Assembly (NCBI GenBank): GCA_041844915.1 | Contig: JBGZBY010000049.1 | Location: 1 to 10,771, forward strand | DNA from: W11650 sp041844915 | GTDB lineage: Bacteria; Bacillota; Clostridia; Lachnospirales; Vallitaleaceae | DNA length: 10,771 nucleotides | Direction: 5' to 3' | The notes under the pieces: model-generated | Seen by the model: the letters and a program-made list of their open reading frames with translations, nothing else | Database searches by the model: none | Told to the model about the DNA's origin: nothing | Translations under genes and position numbers: made by a program | Shown: piece after piece, positions 1-6,411 of the stretch | How the letters are laid out: each line of letters begins with the position of its first letter | How positions within the stretch are numbered: the stretch's first letter is position 1

Positions 1-959
1 AGAGAAAAAGAGAGATTCGAGAGTTGCTGCGGACTACGGAACAAAGCCTGCTGGGAGAAAGAGAGGAAGAAGCGGCAGCCGAGCGGTTGGAGCTTTTAAA
101 AAGCTATTCTCTGCGTGAACTGGATTCGTTGTTTCAGGCATTCAAGCAGCCGAGTATGACGGATGCCGAAATGTATAAGCAATTTCAGAGGACGCCGTTT
201 TTGTGGGCGGACTCTCTGCGCAAACTGGAGAAAACCGCCGAGGGCAATGAAAGGGCGAAGCAAAAGCTGGAAGCGCTCAAAAGAAGGCTTGCTCTTGACG
301 AAACTTCGGAGGAGCAGGAGGAGGAGATTCGCCGGCTTTTAAAGGAGATGGAAACAGAACTGATTGCGGCCGAGAGCAAAGAAGAAAAGCAGATTTTTTC
401 TGCCCTGATACAGACGAAAAAAGACTGGGAATATGGCAAAAGGCTGAAAACGGAGCATGAATTTGTACAGCTTCCAGTCTGGGTTGGAAACGACCTGCGC
501 CAGATCAATTTGTATTATCCGCAGGCGAAGCAGGCGGAGGCCAGAGAGAGGGGAGAGCTGAGAACGCTTCTTTCCTTTGAAGCCGGGAGTGCCGGTAAGG
601 TGTCCGGGCTTTTGGAGCTTTCGGCAGAAAAGGGAGCGCTGCTTTTGCAGACGGATTTGGCGTCGACCGAGCAGGCCTTGAAGGCAAAGAAAAATGAGAT
701 TATCGCCGCTTTTCGGCAGGAGGAGCTTGCCATGACCTCCCTAGCTATGGGCAGCTTTTTGGAGCTGACGCCATTTCATGAAAAAGGCAAGGCATTAAAC
801 GAAAGCCGGCAGGAGGAGCTTTTGGCTGCTGGAGAGGTCAATTTGCCGGCAGGAGCGGAAAATACCGTCGAGGAGCTGGAGAAGAAGCTGCCGCGATTGG
901 CGAAGGCGTTGGCGGCTTTGATTTGGGAAATTGAAAAAAATAGCAGCAGACAGGGATGA
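1..959 (+). CDS. FliK-like (flagellar hook-length control) protein, 3' end only
   Basis: The reading frame is open to the left edge: codons from base 3 to base 23 have no stop, and the TTG at 24 has no ribosome binding site. I therefore read this as the last ~318 codons of a longer gene. Counting from the TTG, residues 10-125 are highly charged and predicted helical or coiled coil (runs of E, K, R). Residues 148-166 (VQLPVWVGNDLRQINLYYP) begin a compact domain, followed by GKVSGLLELSAEKGALLLQT (191-210) and a helix rich in A, L and E. This alternation of beta-strand and helix, with a self-comparing 'L-T-D... ALK' stretch, resembles the C-terminal domain of FliK-type proteins, and such proteins of Clostridia (I recall DUF6240) often sit beside flagellin. 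The context supports a flagellar role, since the sigma-D flagellin promoter starts 55 bp downstream. The family call is tentative; it could be another coiled-coil flagellar accessory protein. Confidence 0.5.
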   Translation, partial: RKREIRELLRTTEQSLLGEREEEAAAERLELLKSYSLRELDSLFQAFKQPSMTDAEMYKQFQRTPFLWADSLRKLEKTAEGNERAKQKLEALKRRLALDETSEEQEEEIRRLLKEMETELIAAESKEEKQIFSALIQTKKDWEYGKRLKTEHEFVQLPVWVGNDLRQINLYYPQAKQAEARERGELRTLLSFEAGSAGKVSGLLELSAEKGALLLQTDLASTEQALKAKKNEIIAAFRQEELAMTSLAMGSFLELTPFHEKGKALNESRQEELLAAGEVNLPAGAENTVEELEKKLPRLAKALAALIWEIEKNSSRQG

Positions 960-1014
960 GAATCAGCGAAGGCCTTTGGGAGAAAGTTTTTTTGAAGAGC
1001 AGAACTTAGAGGGC

Positions 1015-1041
1015 TAAAGCTTTGGCCGAATAAGCCGATAA
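1015..1041 (+). promoter_or_regulatory. Sigma-D (sigma-28) promoter of flagellin
   Basis: TAAA at 1015-1018 and GCCGATAA at 1034-1041 are separated by exactly 15 bases, a match to the sigma-D consensus TAAA-N15-GCCGATAT. Transcription should start near 1048, giving a flagellin leader of about 50 nt. Expression would therefore follow hook completion and anti-sigma (FlgM) export, as is known for class III flagellar genes. The -35 lies in a near-palindrome (1012-1027). Confidence 0.88.
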
Positions 1042-1097
1042 ATAAAAAAGGAGAAAAATGCAAGGAAGCGGAATTTAAATCAGAGAGGAGATCACGA

Positions 1098-2471
1098 ATG
1101 AAGATCAATCACAATTTGCCGGCGCTGCGTGCGCTCAGGCAGCTTAATAAATCAGAAGCACTACTGTCCGATTCCTTATTTAAACTGAGCACGGGCAATC
1201 GCATCAATCGCTCGGCGGATGATGCGGCGGGGCTGGCAATTGCTCATAAGCTGAAGCTGCAATTAAACGGCTTGGCTCAATCGAGCAATAATGCATGGGA
1301 TGGCATTTCCTTGATCCAGACGGCAGAGGGAGCCTTAAATGAGGTTCACGCCATGCTTCAGCGGATGAACGAGCTGACGGTACAGGCGGCGAATGATTCC
1401 AATTTGCCGGAAGATCGGATGAATATTCAAAAAGAGATCGATCAGCTAAAGAAGGAGATCGATCGACTGGCGGATTCCATGGATTTTAATGGAATTAAAA
1501 TTTTAAACGGAGAGCTGGATTTGATGGGCTTGGTGTCGGATAAAACAAAGGCCAAGGTAGAGGCTATCCACGAGTCGGTCAGAGCAGGAAAATATGATTT
1601 TACAGTTCAACAGGTGGCGACAAAGGCGAAAGTAACCGGAAATGTTGCTATGAATACTGGAACGATGACAACTGGTGGCTCTATTAAAATCAATGGTGAA
1701 ACCTTCTCCTTTAATCAAGGCGAAAATAAGACGGAGGTATATGTTCGCCTGCAAAAATTCGCTAATGATTTGGGAATTACGGCAGGGCTAGATTCATCGA
1801 ATAATCTTTTTCTGGAAAGGCAGGACTATGGTTCTAAGACAATTGAACTAGCAGAAGGCGCGGCAGGTGCATTGGCGGCGCTTGGTTTGACACTGGGCTC
1901 AACGGCTGGTCAAGATTCTAACGCTACGCCAACCGGAGCAAGCTTTCCAGCTGGAACAATCATTAAGTCCTCTGGCAGGGAATTGACCTTCCAAGGGCCA
2001 GATGGCTTTAGCATAAAAATGATTTTAAAAGAAGGCGCGCAGGCAGGAGATGTGATAAAAACAGAGCTGCTTAAGGAAGGACCGGCAGTACTGCAAATCG
2101 GAGCCAATTACGGGCATACTATGCAGGTGAGAATTCCCAATGTTTCGACGGCGGCAATTGGAATTACGGATGTGATTGTCCGAACCAAAAAAGAAGCACA
2201 GGAGAGCATTGGCTTGATCAGTCAGGCAACGACGCTGGTATCGGCGATCCGTTCCAAGATGGGTGCTTATCAAAATCGACTGGAATATACGATTACCAAT
2301 ATTGATACCTCTAACCTGAATATGACGGAAGCACATTCTCGGATTATGCATATTGACATGAGCGTGGAAATGACGGAATACACTAAGCAAAATGTGATTC
2401 AGCAGGCGGCGACGGCATTGCTGGCTCAAGCGAATCAAAAGCCGCAGGAGATGCTGCAGCTTTTGCGTTAG
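1098..2471 (+). CDS. hag: Flagellin, filament subunit
   Basis: This is the filament subunit, secreted through the flagellar type III apparatus and polymerised at the tip. The N-terminal D0/D1 helices (about residues 1-140) carry the classic flagellin signatures LSTGNRINRSADDAAGLAI, GISLIQTAEGALNE and ELTVQAANDS. The C-terminal D1/D0 region (about 370-457) contains SKMGAYQNRLEYTITN and ends QANQKPQEMLQLLR. The middle (about 150-350) is a surface-exposed variable domain. Its segment from about residue 195 to 265 (SIKINGETFSFNQGENK onward) looks like a Flagellin_IN-type fold. At 457 aa it is mid-sized for flagellins. The ATG at 1098 follows GAGGAG (1085-1090) by 7 nt. A FliS-like chaperone follows 17 nt after the stop, probably on the same transcript. 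An oddity is AHSRIMHIDMSVEM, where most flagellins have ESRIRDxDMAxEM. Both hag and fliC are in use for this gene. Confidence 0.96.
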   Translation: MKINHNLPALRALRQLNKSEALLSDSLFKLSTGNRINRSADDAAGLAIAHKLKLQLNGLAQSSNNAWDGISLIQTAEGALNEVHAMLQRMNELTVQAANDSNLPEDRMNIQKEIDQLKKEIDRLADSMDFNGIKILNGELDLMGLVSDKTKAKVEAIHESVRAGKYDFTVQQVATKAKVTGNVAMNTGTMTTGGSIKINGETFSFNQGENKTEVYVRLQKFANDLGITAGLDSSNNLFLERQDYGSKTIELAEGAAGALAALGLTLGSTAGQDSNATPTGASFPAGTIIKSSGRELTFQGPDGFSIKMILKEGAQAGDVIKTELLKEGPAVLQIGANYGHTMQVRIPNVSTAAIGITDVIVRTKKEAQESIGLISQATTLVSAIRSKMGAYQNRLEYTITNIDTSNLNMTEAHSRIMHIDMSVEMTEYTKQNVIQQAATALLAQANQKPQEMLQLLR

Positions 2472-2488
2472 TCTAAGGGGAAAAAGCT

Positions 2489-2956
2489 ATGGACGATGCA
2501 TTGAAGAAGGACTTTCAAAATCGAATCGCCGTTTCCGGCCGGAAGGAATTGCTTTTGATTCATTATGAGATGATCTTGGCGGAACTGAAGCTGGCGGAGA
2601 AGGAAATAGCGGAGGATGGCGAAGGGCTTCGCCGAAGCGTTGCTTTAGCCATGGAAATGGTAAAAAAGCTGGTGGAAGGTCTGGATTTTTCTTATGAACT
2701 CAGCTATGTATTGCTGCGGGCATATCGTCAGCTCAACCGAGAGTTGATTGCTGTCAAAGTCCAAAGGGATAAGGATGCTTTGCAGCGGGGAAAGCATATG
2801 ATCGAGCAGCTTAAGGAGGCGTTTTCCGGTATTGAAGTGTCCTGTGATGCGCCGATGGTGCAAAACAGTGAAACCTTGTATGCTGGTTTGACCTATGGCA
2901 AGGACAACCGGCTAAAGGAAAGTGTGGATTATCAAAAAAGAGGCTTTCAGGCATAA
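2489..2956 (+). CDS. fliS: FliS-like flagellin export chaperone
   Basis: FliS proteins bind the C-terminal D0 helix of newly made flagellin in the cytoplasm, stop premature polymerisation and hand it to the export gate. This 155-aa protein has the all-helical FliS pattern: an N-terminal segment with SGRKELLLIHYEMILAELKLAE (about 16-37), a second helix centred on VALAMEMVKKLVEGLDF, then LSYVLLRAYRQLNRELIAVKVQRDKDAL and a last helix ending MIEQLKEAF (about 115). The tail from about 116 to 155 (including YAGLTYGKDN) extends beyond the usual ~125-130 aa. The ATG follows AAGGGG with a spacer of 8-9 nt. The position 17 nt behind flagellin fits the function well. Sequence similarity to FliS is moderate, so the name rests on fold pattern plus context. 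Confidence 0.8.
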   Translation: MDDALKKDFQNRIAVSGRKELLLIHYEMILAELKLAEKEIAEDGEGLRRSVALAMEMVKKLVEGLDFSYELSYVLLRAYRQLNRELIAVKVQRDKDALQRGKHMIEQLKEAFSGIEVSCDAPMVQNSETLYAGLTYGKDNRLKESVDYQKRGFQA

Positions 2957-2959
2957 GAG

Positions 2960-3003
2960 AAGCTTAGGCGGAGTGAGCAATCGCTTATCGGCCTAAGCTT
3001 TTT
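2960..3003 (+). terminator. Intrinsic terminator after fliS
   Basis: AAGCTTAGGC (2960-2969) pairs perfectly with GCCTAAGCTT (2991-3000), and the transcript continues into five Ts (2999-3003). The loop folds further (GTGAGC 2973-2978 with GCTTAT 2983-2988, including G-U pairs). It starts 4 nt after the fliS stop and ends the flagellin-fliS transcript. Confidence 0.88.
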
Positions 3004-3016
3004 AGCGCCATAAGTG

Positions 3017-3052
3017 CGGCGGGCGGGAAATATTTTCTGTCCGCCGTTTTTT
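3017..3052 (+). terminator. Second tandem intrinsic terminator
   Basis: CGGCGG (3017-3022) pairs with CCGCCG (3041-3046), and six Ts follow (3047-3052). An inner GAAA/TTTC pairing can extend an alternative register (GGCGG 3022-3026 with CCGCC 3041-3045). Lying 14 nt behind the first terminator, it probably backs it up, as is common behind very highly expressed flagellin genes. Confidence 0.72.
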
Positions 3053-3281
3053 CGGCAGTCGGGGAATGTTATTGCCTTGCGTGTTTTGCACTCTTGCTCT
3101 GGCAGCTTTGGACCAAAAAAGCTTTGCAGTAGAGGGAAAAAGCATGTAGGAAGGAATGCCTGCGGTTTTTCCGGTAATCGGGGAATGACTTACTGTCTCG
3201 CGTGTTTTGCACTCTTGCTCTGGCGGCTTTGGGTTAAAAAAGCTTTGTAGTAGAGGGAAAAGGCATGTAGGAAGGGAACCC
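3051..3281. repeat. Degenerate tandem repeat, two copies of ~121 bp
   Basis: Copy 1 runs from about 3051 to 3160 and copy 2 from about 3171 to 3281. Shared blocks include TCGGGGAATG (3059 and 3178), CGTGTTTTGCACTCTTGCTC (3080 and 3201), AAAAAAGCTTTG and AGAGGGAAAA (3131 and 3252). The offset is 119 at the left and 121 further right, so at least one 2-bp indel separates the copies. A 78-codon frame (3014-3250) crosses it, but the offset is not a multiple of three and no ribosome binding site is seen. I regard it as non-coding. Function is unknown. Confidence 0.8.
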
Positions 3282-3502
3282 TGTTTTGAAGGAAAGGGGA
3301 TGGGAAAAAGCGTATGGGAAGGTTGGGCTATTTTGTGATATCTTGTAGGAGAAAAGCAAAAAAATAAAGCGGTGGGCTAAGCTTTTTGAGATAATGAAAA
3401 ATATTGAAAATAAGGGCGATAGGGAGCATGGACGGAATCACTAAAGTAAGCTTTTAGTGAAAAAGATATAAAAAAAATATAAAATTAGAAATGCGGCTAA
3501 GG
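3282..3502. other. AT-rich gene-free stretch with a small hairpin
   Basis: No coding frame with a ribosome binding site is visible here. The only clear structure is CACTAAA (3439-3445) pairing with TTTAGTG (3453-3459), followed by an A-rich run and the AT-rich block 3465-3490. CTAAGCTTTTT near 3388 repeats the end of the terminator at 2993-3003, without an opposing arm nearby. Confidence 0.5.
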
Positions 3503-3523
3503 TAGGACTTTACGGACATGGAT

Positions 3524-3532
3524 TGGTATGAT
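3524..3532 (+). promoter_or_regulatory. Extended -10 promoter candidate
   Basis: TGG followed by TATGAT (3524-3532) gives a TGN-TATGAT extended -10 element, one mismatch from TATAAT. No good -35 is placed 17 bases upstream, which extended -10 promoters can tolerate. Transcription would start near 3539-3541, exactly where the long hairpin at 3541-3612 begins. Confidence 0.45.
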
Positions 3533-3540
3533 AAAATAAA

Positions 3541-3612
3541 AAGAAAAGCGCTCAGCAGTCTCCTGTTCGTCAGAACAGTCTTTTTTAGGCTTTTTTGAGA
3601 AGGGCTTTTCTT
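3541..3612 (+). ncRNA. Candidate structured RNA (long imperfect hairpin) of unknown family
   Basis: Four nested stems can form: AAGAAAAGC (3541-3549) with GCTTTTCTT (3604-3612), CTCA (3551-3554) with TGAG (3596-3599), AGTCT (3557-3561) with AGGCT (3587-3591, one G-U), and CTGTTC (3563-3568) with GAACAG (3573-3578) closed by the loop GTCA. The innermost stem followed by TCTTTTTT (3579-3586) is a terminator shape by itself. It may be a short terminated RNA or a leader of the downstream kinase operon. I recognise no riboswitch class. On the minus strand the tail would be U-rich too, so direction is not certain. Confidence 0.4.
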
Positions 3613-3725
3613 CTTTGCATATGGAAAAGAGGAATGCAAGCCGCATGGCGATAGGCCGATTATGCAACAGAGTCAAAGGAATCAGAGGCAGGCTGTAAGG
3701 CTTAGAGGGTATGGGAGCAGTTTTT

Positions 3726-3752
3726 TTGACAAAAAAGCAATTGAGCTAAAAT
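3726..3752 (+). promoter_or_regulatory. Possible sigma-A promoter of the sugar nucleotidyltransferase operon
   Basis: A perfect -35 TTGACA (3726-3731) is followed by TAAAAT (3747-3752), one mismatch from TATAAT. The spacer is only 15 bases, shorter than the usual 17, which lowers confidence. A start near 3759 would leave a leader of about 27 nt carrying the AGGAGG site. Confidence 0.4.
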
Positions 3753-3785
3753 TAAAAAACCCAAGAGGAGATCGCAGGAGGAATT

Positions 3786-4697
3786 ATGAAAAAACCGATT
3801 TTAGTTGTTTTAGCAGCAGGTATGGGAAGCCGGTACGGCGGATTAAAGCAGATGGATCCGGTAGGTCAGAGCGGAGAAAAAATCATAGATTATTCTGTCT
3901 ATGATGCAATTGACGCCGGATTTGAAAGAGTGGTTTTTATCATTAATCATAAGATAGAAAAGGATTTTAAGGAATTGGTTGGCGCGAAGATTGAAAAGCA
4001 TGCCGAAGTAAGATATGCGTTTCAAGAGTTGACAGATCTGCCGGAGGGAGTGCAAATACCGGCGGACAGACAAAAGCCGTGGGGGACCTCCCATGCGGTA
4101 TACGCGGCGAGAGAATTTTTGGATGCGCCATTTGCCGTAATCAATGCGGATGATTTTTACGGCCGAGAGGCTTATCACAAGATGTATCGCTTTTTGACGG
4201 AAACGGCTGAAAATGGCGGAGAATACTGCATGATCGGCTATTTGCTCAAAAATACCGTGACGGATAAGGGCTCGGTTTCTCGCGGTGTCTGTGAAACAAA
4301 GGATGGATATTTGACGGCAATCGTAGAAAGAACCAAGATCGAAGCAAGAGAGGGCGGTATTGTTTTCCTTGAGGAAGATAAGGCGTATCCGTTAAGTGAC
4401 GATACAGTAGTTTCCATGAATTTCTTTGGCTTTAAGCCAAGCATCGTTGACGAGATCGGCAATCGGATTGTCGGCTATCTGACAGAAAAGCTGTCGACAA
4501 ATCCGTTGAAAGCAGAGTATTTCCTGCCGGCAACGGTCGATGCTCTGCTCAGAGAAGGAAAAGCAACAGTCAAGGTTCTGGAAACCGGCGAAAAATGGTA
4601 CGGCGTTACCTATATCGAGGATAAAGCAGAAGTAGTAGAGGCATTGAAAGCAATGGCAGAGCAGGGTAAGTATCCGAAAAGTCTGTGGGGGAAATAA
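3786..4697 (+). CDS. Sugar-1-phosphate nucleotidyltransferase (NTP_transferase family)
   Basis: This cytoplasmic enzyme would join a sugar 1-phosphate and an NTP to give an NDP-sugar plus pyrophosphate. The Rossmann-like N-terminus carries the pyrophosphorylase signature LAAGMGSRYGGLKQ (9-22), with K21 at the usual lysine position. Further marks are PWGTSHA (98-104, base and sugar contact region) and NADDFYG (120-126), whose acidic pair should bind the metal. The length of 303 aa fits the family. The ATG at 3786 sits behind AGGAGG (3776-3781). Only 2 nt separate its stop from the kinase start, so the two are translated together. The pairing recalls MurU with AmgK, and LnpC with NahK, where an anomeric kinase supplies the sugar 1-phosphate. 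Which sugar and which NTP cannot be read from the sequence; GlcNAc or GalNAc with UTP is a guess from the partner. Confidence 0.85.
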   Translation: MKKPILVVLAAGMGSRYGGLKQMDPVGQSGEKIIDYSVYDAIDAGFERVVFIINHKIEKDFKELVGAKIEKHAEVRYAFQELTDLPEGVQIPADRQKPWGTSHAVYAAREFLDAPFAVINADDFYGREAYHKMYRFLTETAENGGEYCMIGYLLKNTVTDKGSVSRGVCETKDGYLTAIVERTKIEAREGGIVFLEEDKAYPLSDDTVVSMNFFGFKPSIVDEIGNRIVGYLTEKLSTNPLKAEYFLPATVDALLREGKATVKVLETGEKWYGVTYIEDKAEVVEALKAMAEQGKYPKSLWGK

Positions 4698-4699
4698 AG

Positions 4700-5788
4700 A
4701 TGAACGAGAGAAGAAAAATTTGCGAAAAATTTGATTTTTCAGGTGGTTTTGTTTCGGCTGAGCCATATGGGGGTGGTCATATCAACGACACCTATAAGGT
4801 AATTTATCAGGAAGCGGCTAAGGAAAATCACTATATTTTGCAGAGAATCAATTCCCATGTTTTTAAAAATCCGGCGCAGGTGATGGAAAACATAGGAAGA
4901 GTGACAGCGTATTTGAAGCAATTCAAAGCAAACAATCAATACGAGGTAATGGAGCTGATTTTGACCAGAGATGGGCAAACCTTTTATGAGGAGGACGGGA
5001 AGTTTTATCGGGCCTTTGTCTTTGTGAAGGATGCGCTGTCCTATGATTATTCTAAGGACTTGGAAACACTTTATGAATCCGGTAGGGCATTTGGCAATTT
5101 CCAGAAAATGCTGACAGATTTTCCGCAGGAAGAGTTGTATGAAACGATTCCAAATTTTCACAATACCTTTGAGCGTTATAAGACTTTTTGTCGTTCCCTA
5201 GAAAAAGACATTCATTTTCGTAAGGACGACTGTTTGGAGGAGGTCAAATTTGCCTTAGAGCATGAGGAATTGACGCATATCGTGGTGGATGAGCTGGAAA
5301 AAGGAACGATTCCGAGCAGAGTAACGCATAATGATACAAAGATCAACAATGTATTGTTTGATATCCACACCGGCAAGGGAAAATGCGTAATTGATTTGGA
5401 TACGGTTATGCCTGGCAGTCTTTTGTATGATTATGGCGATTCTATTCGCTCGTCGGCGGCTACTGCGATTGAAGATGAGCCGGATCTGAATAAGGTTTGG
5501 TGGGATAAGGACAGATTTACGGCGTTTACCAAGGGCTATTTGGAGGAAGTGAAGGAAACCTTGACCGAAAAGGAAAAGGAGCTTTTGCCCTATGCCGGAA
5601 TTTTGATCACCTATGAGATCGGACTGCGCTTTTTAACGGATTATCTGGATGGCGATATTTATTTTAAAACGCATTATCCGAAGCACAATTTAGTCAGGGC
5701 AAAGAACCAATTTAAGTTTGCCGCCGATATGGAAAGGCATATTGGAGAGATAAAGGAGATTGTCAAATCTTGTCTGAATAAAGAATAA
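4700..5788 (+). CDS. NahK-like anomeric sugar kinase (aminoglycoside phosphotransferase fold)
   Basis: The protein has the APH/choline kinase fold: a glycine-rich nucleotide loop GGGHINDTY (24-32), ILQRIN (46-51) with a beta-3 strand, the catalytic loop HNDTKINN (210-217) with D212 as the likely base, and the metal-binding DLDT (232-235). The stretch ILQRINSHVFKNPAQVMENI closely recalls N-acetylhexosamine 1-kinases (NahK/LnpB), which phosphorylate GlcNAc or GalNAc at C1 with ATP. The 362 aa match that family (about 360). I place the start at ATG 4700, preceded by GGGGG (4687-4691) at 8 nt. A GTG at 4685 is in frame, but lies inside the upstream gene and has no ribosome binding site. It is co-transcribed with the nucleotidyltransferase, so its product is probably the latter's substrate. 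No phosphorylase, epimerase or sugar transporter is nearby. Exact substrate is not determined. Confidence 0.82.
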   Translation: MNERRKICEKFDFSGGFVSAEPYGGGHINDTYKVIYQEAAKENHYILQRINSHVFKNPAQVMENIGRVTAYLKQFKANNQYEVMELILTRDGQTFYEEDGKFYRAFVFVKDALSYDYSKDLETLYESGRAFGNFQKMLTDFPQEELYETIPNFHNTFERYKTFCRSLEKDIHFRKDDCLEEVKFALEHEELTHIVVDELEKGTIPSRVTHNDTKINNVLFDIHTGKGKCVIDLDTVMPGSLLYDYGDSIRSSAATAIEDEPDLNKVWWDKDRFTAFTKGYLEEVKETLTEKEKELLPYAGILITYEIGLRFLTDYLDGDIYFKTHYPKHNLVRAKNQFKFAADMERHIGEIKEIVKSCLNKE

Positions 5789-5850
5789 TAAGATTAGTGT
5801 TGACAGAATTTTTTGGGGTTTGCTCTTATAAAAGTTTAATAGTTTATCAC

Positions 5851-5879
5851 TTGAAAATTTATTGGAATATCGCTAAAAT
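5851..5879 (+). promoter_or_regulatory. Sigma-A promoter of the flavodoxin-like gene
   Basis: TTGAAA (5851-5856) and TAAAAT (5874-5879) are separated by exactly 17 bases, each one mismatch from consensus. The start would be near 5886, about 32 nt before the ATG at 5918. The gene is therefore probably transcribed on its own. I see no terminator between the kinase stop and this promoter, so read-through is also possible. A TTGACA at 5800-5805 has no well-spaced -10. Confidence 0.62.
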
Positions 5880-5917
5880 TAAGGGGTATCCAAGGACGAG
5901 TTTTATGGGAGACAAAA

Positions 5918-6337
5918 ATGAAGGTAGCGATTCGATATTATTCGAGAACTGGAAATACTAAAAAATTGGCGTGTGCGATACAAGAGCAGCTGGGCGTGGC
6001 AGCGGAGTCGATTGATATTCCGATTCCCTATGATATTGAGCTTTTGTTTCTTGGAACTTCTACCTACGGAGGTAGGATGGCAAGAGAGATTTCTGATTTT
6101 ATTCCTACCTTAAAGCACAGGAAAATAAAGGTGGTGGCATTCAGCTCCTCCTTATTTCGGAGATCGAATTATAAATTTTTGCATAAGCAGCTAAGTAATG
6201 CAAAGGTTTTGCTTTTGCCGGAGAATTTTCATTCCGGAAGGTTGACGCATTTGTTTCGGCGACAATGTCCGAATGACGTGGATTTAAAAAAAATAAAGAC
6301 GTTCTCCCAAGAAATTGTCAGAAAATATTTATTGTGA
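5918..6337 (+). CDS. Small flavodoxin-like FMN protein
   Basis: Flavodoxins are small cytoplasmic FMN-binding proteins that carry electrons or serve as domains of reductases. At the N-terminus KVAIRYYSRTGNTKKLA (2-18) has the phosphate-binding loop S/T-x-T-G-N-T after the first strand. The LFLGTSTYGGRMAREISDFI region (43-62) matches the second FMN loop, with Y50 placed to stack on the isoalloxazine ring. The 139-aa length is typical of a short-chain flavodoxin. The third loop (around KVVAFSSSLF, 71-80) is less classic, lacking the usual acidic, glycine-rich pattern, and the C-terminal third is basic (HRK, RLTHLFRRQ). The ATG follows GGGAG (5908-5912) by 5 nt. The gene stands alone between its promoter and a strong terminator, so no redox partner is indicated. 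The partner may be elsewhere; FMN binding is inferred. Confidence 0.75.
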   Translation: MKVAIRYYSRTGNTKKLACAIQEQLGVAAESIDIPIPYDIELLFLGTSTYGGRMAREISDFIPTLKHRKIKVVAFSSSLFRRSNYKFLHKQLSNAKVLLLPENFHSGRLTHLFRRQCPNDVDLKKIKTFSQEIVRKYLL

Positions 6338-6339
6338 TG

Positions 6340-6390
6340 AACAAAACCGGCGCATTATCAAGAAAGATAATAAGCCGGTTTTGTTGCTTT
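6340..6390 (+). terminator. Strong intrinsic terminator after the flavodoxin-like gene
   Basis: AACAAAACCGGC (6340-6351) pairs perfectly with GCCGGTTTTGTT (6374-6385), and inside it ATTATC (6354-6359) pairs with GATAAT (6366-6371). The T-rich stretch TTTTGTTGCTTT (6379-6390) follows the GC-rich stem. The stem begins 3 nt after the stop codon. A competing outer arm is described among the findings. Confidence 0.9.
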
Positions 6391-6411
6391 AAAATTTGTT
6401 CATCCCGTAAA

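Noticed and set aside
3014..3250. 78-codon plus-strand frame with a hydrophobic end (ACFALLLWRLW)
   Set aside because: It lies across a terminator and the 121-bp tandem repeat, has no ribosome binding site, and the two repeat copies encode unrelated peptides.
4685..4699. GTG start five codons upstream of the kinase ATG
   Set aside because: It has no ribosome binding site and overlaps the nucleotidyltransferase; ATG 4700 has GGGGG at correct spacing.
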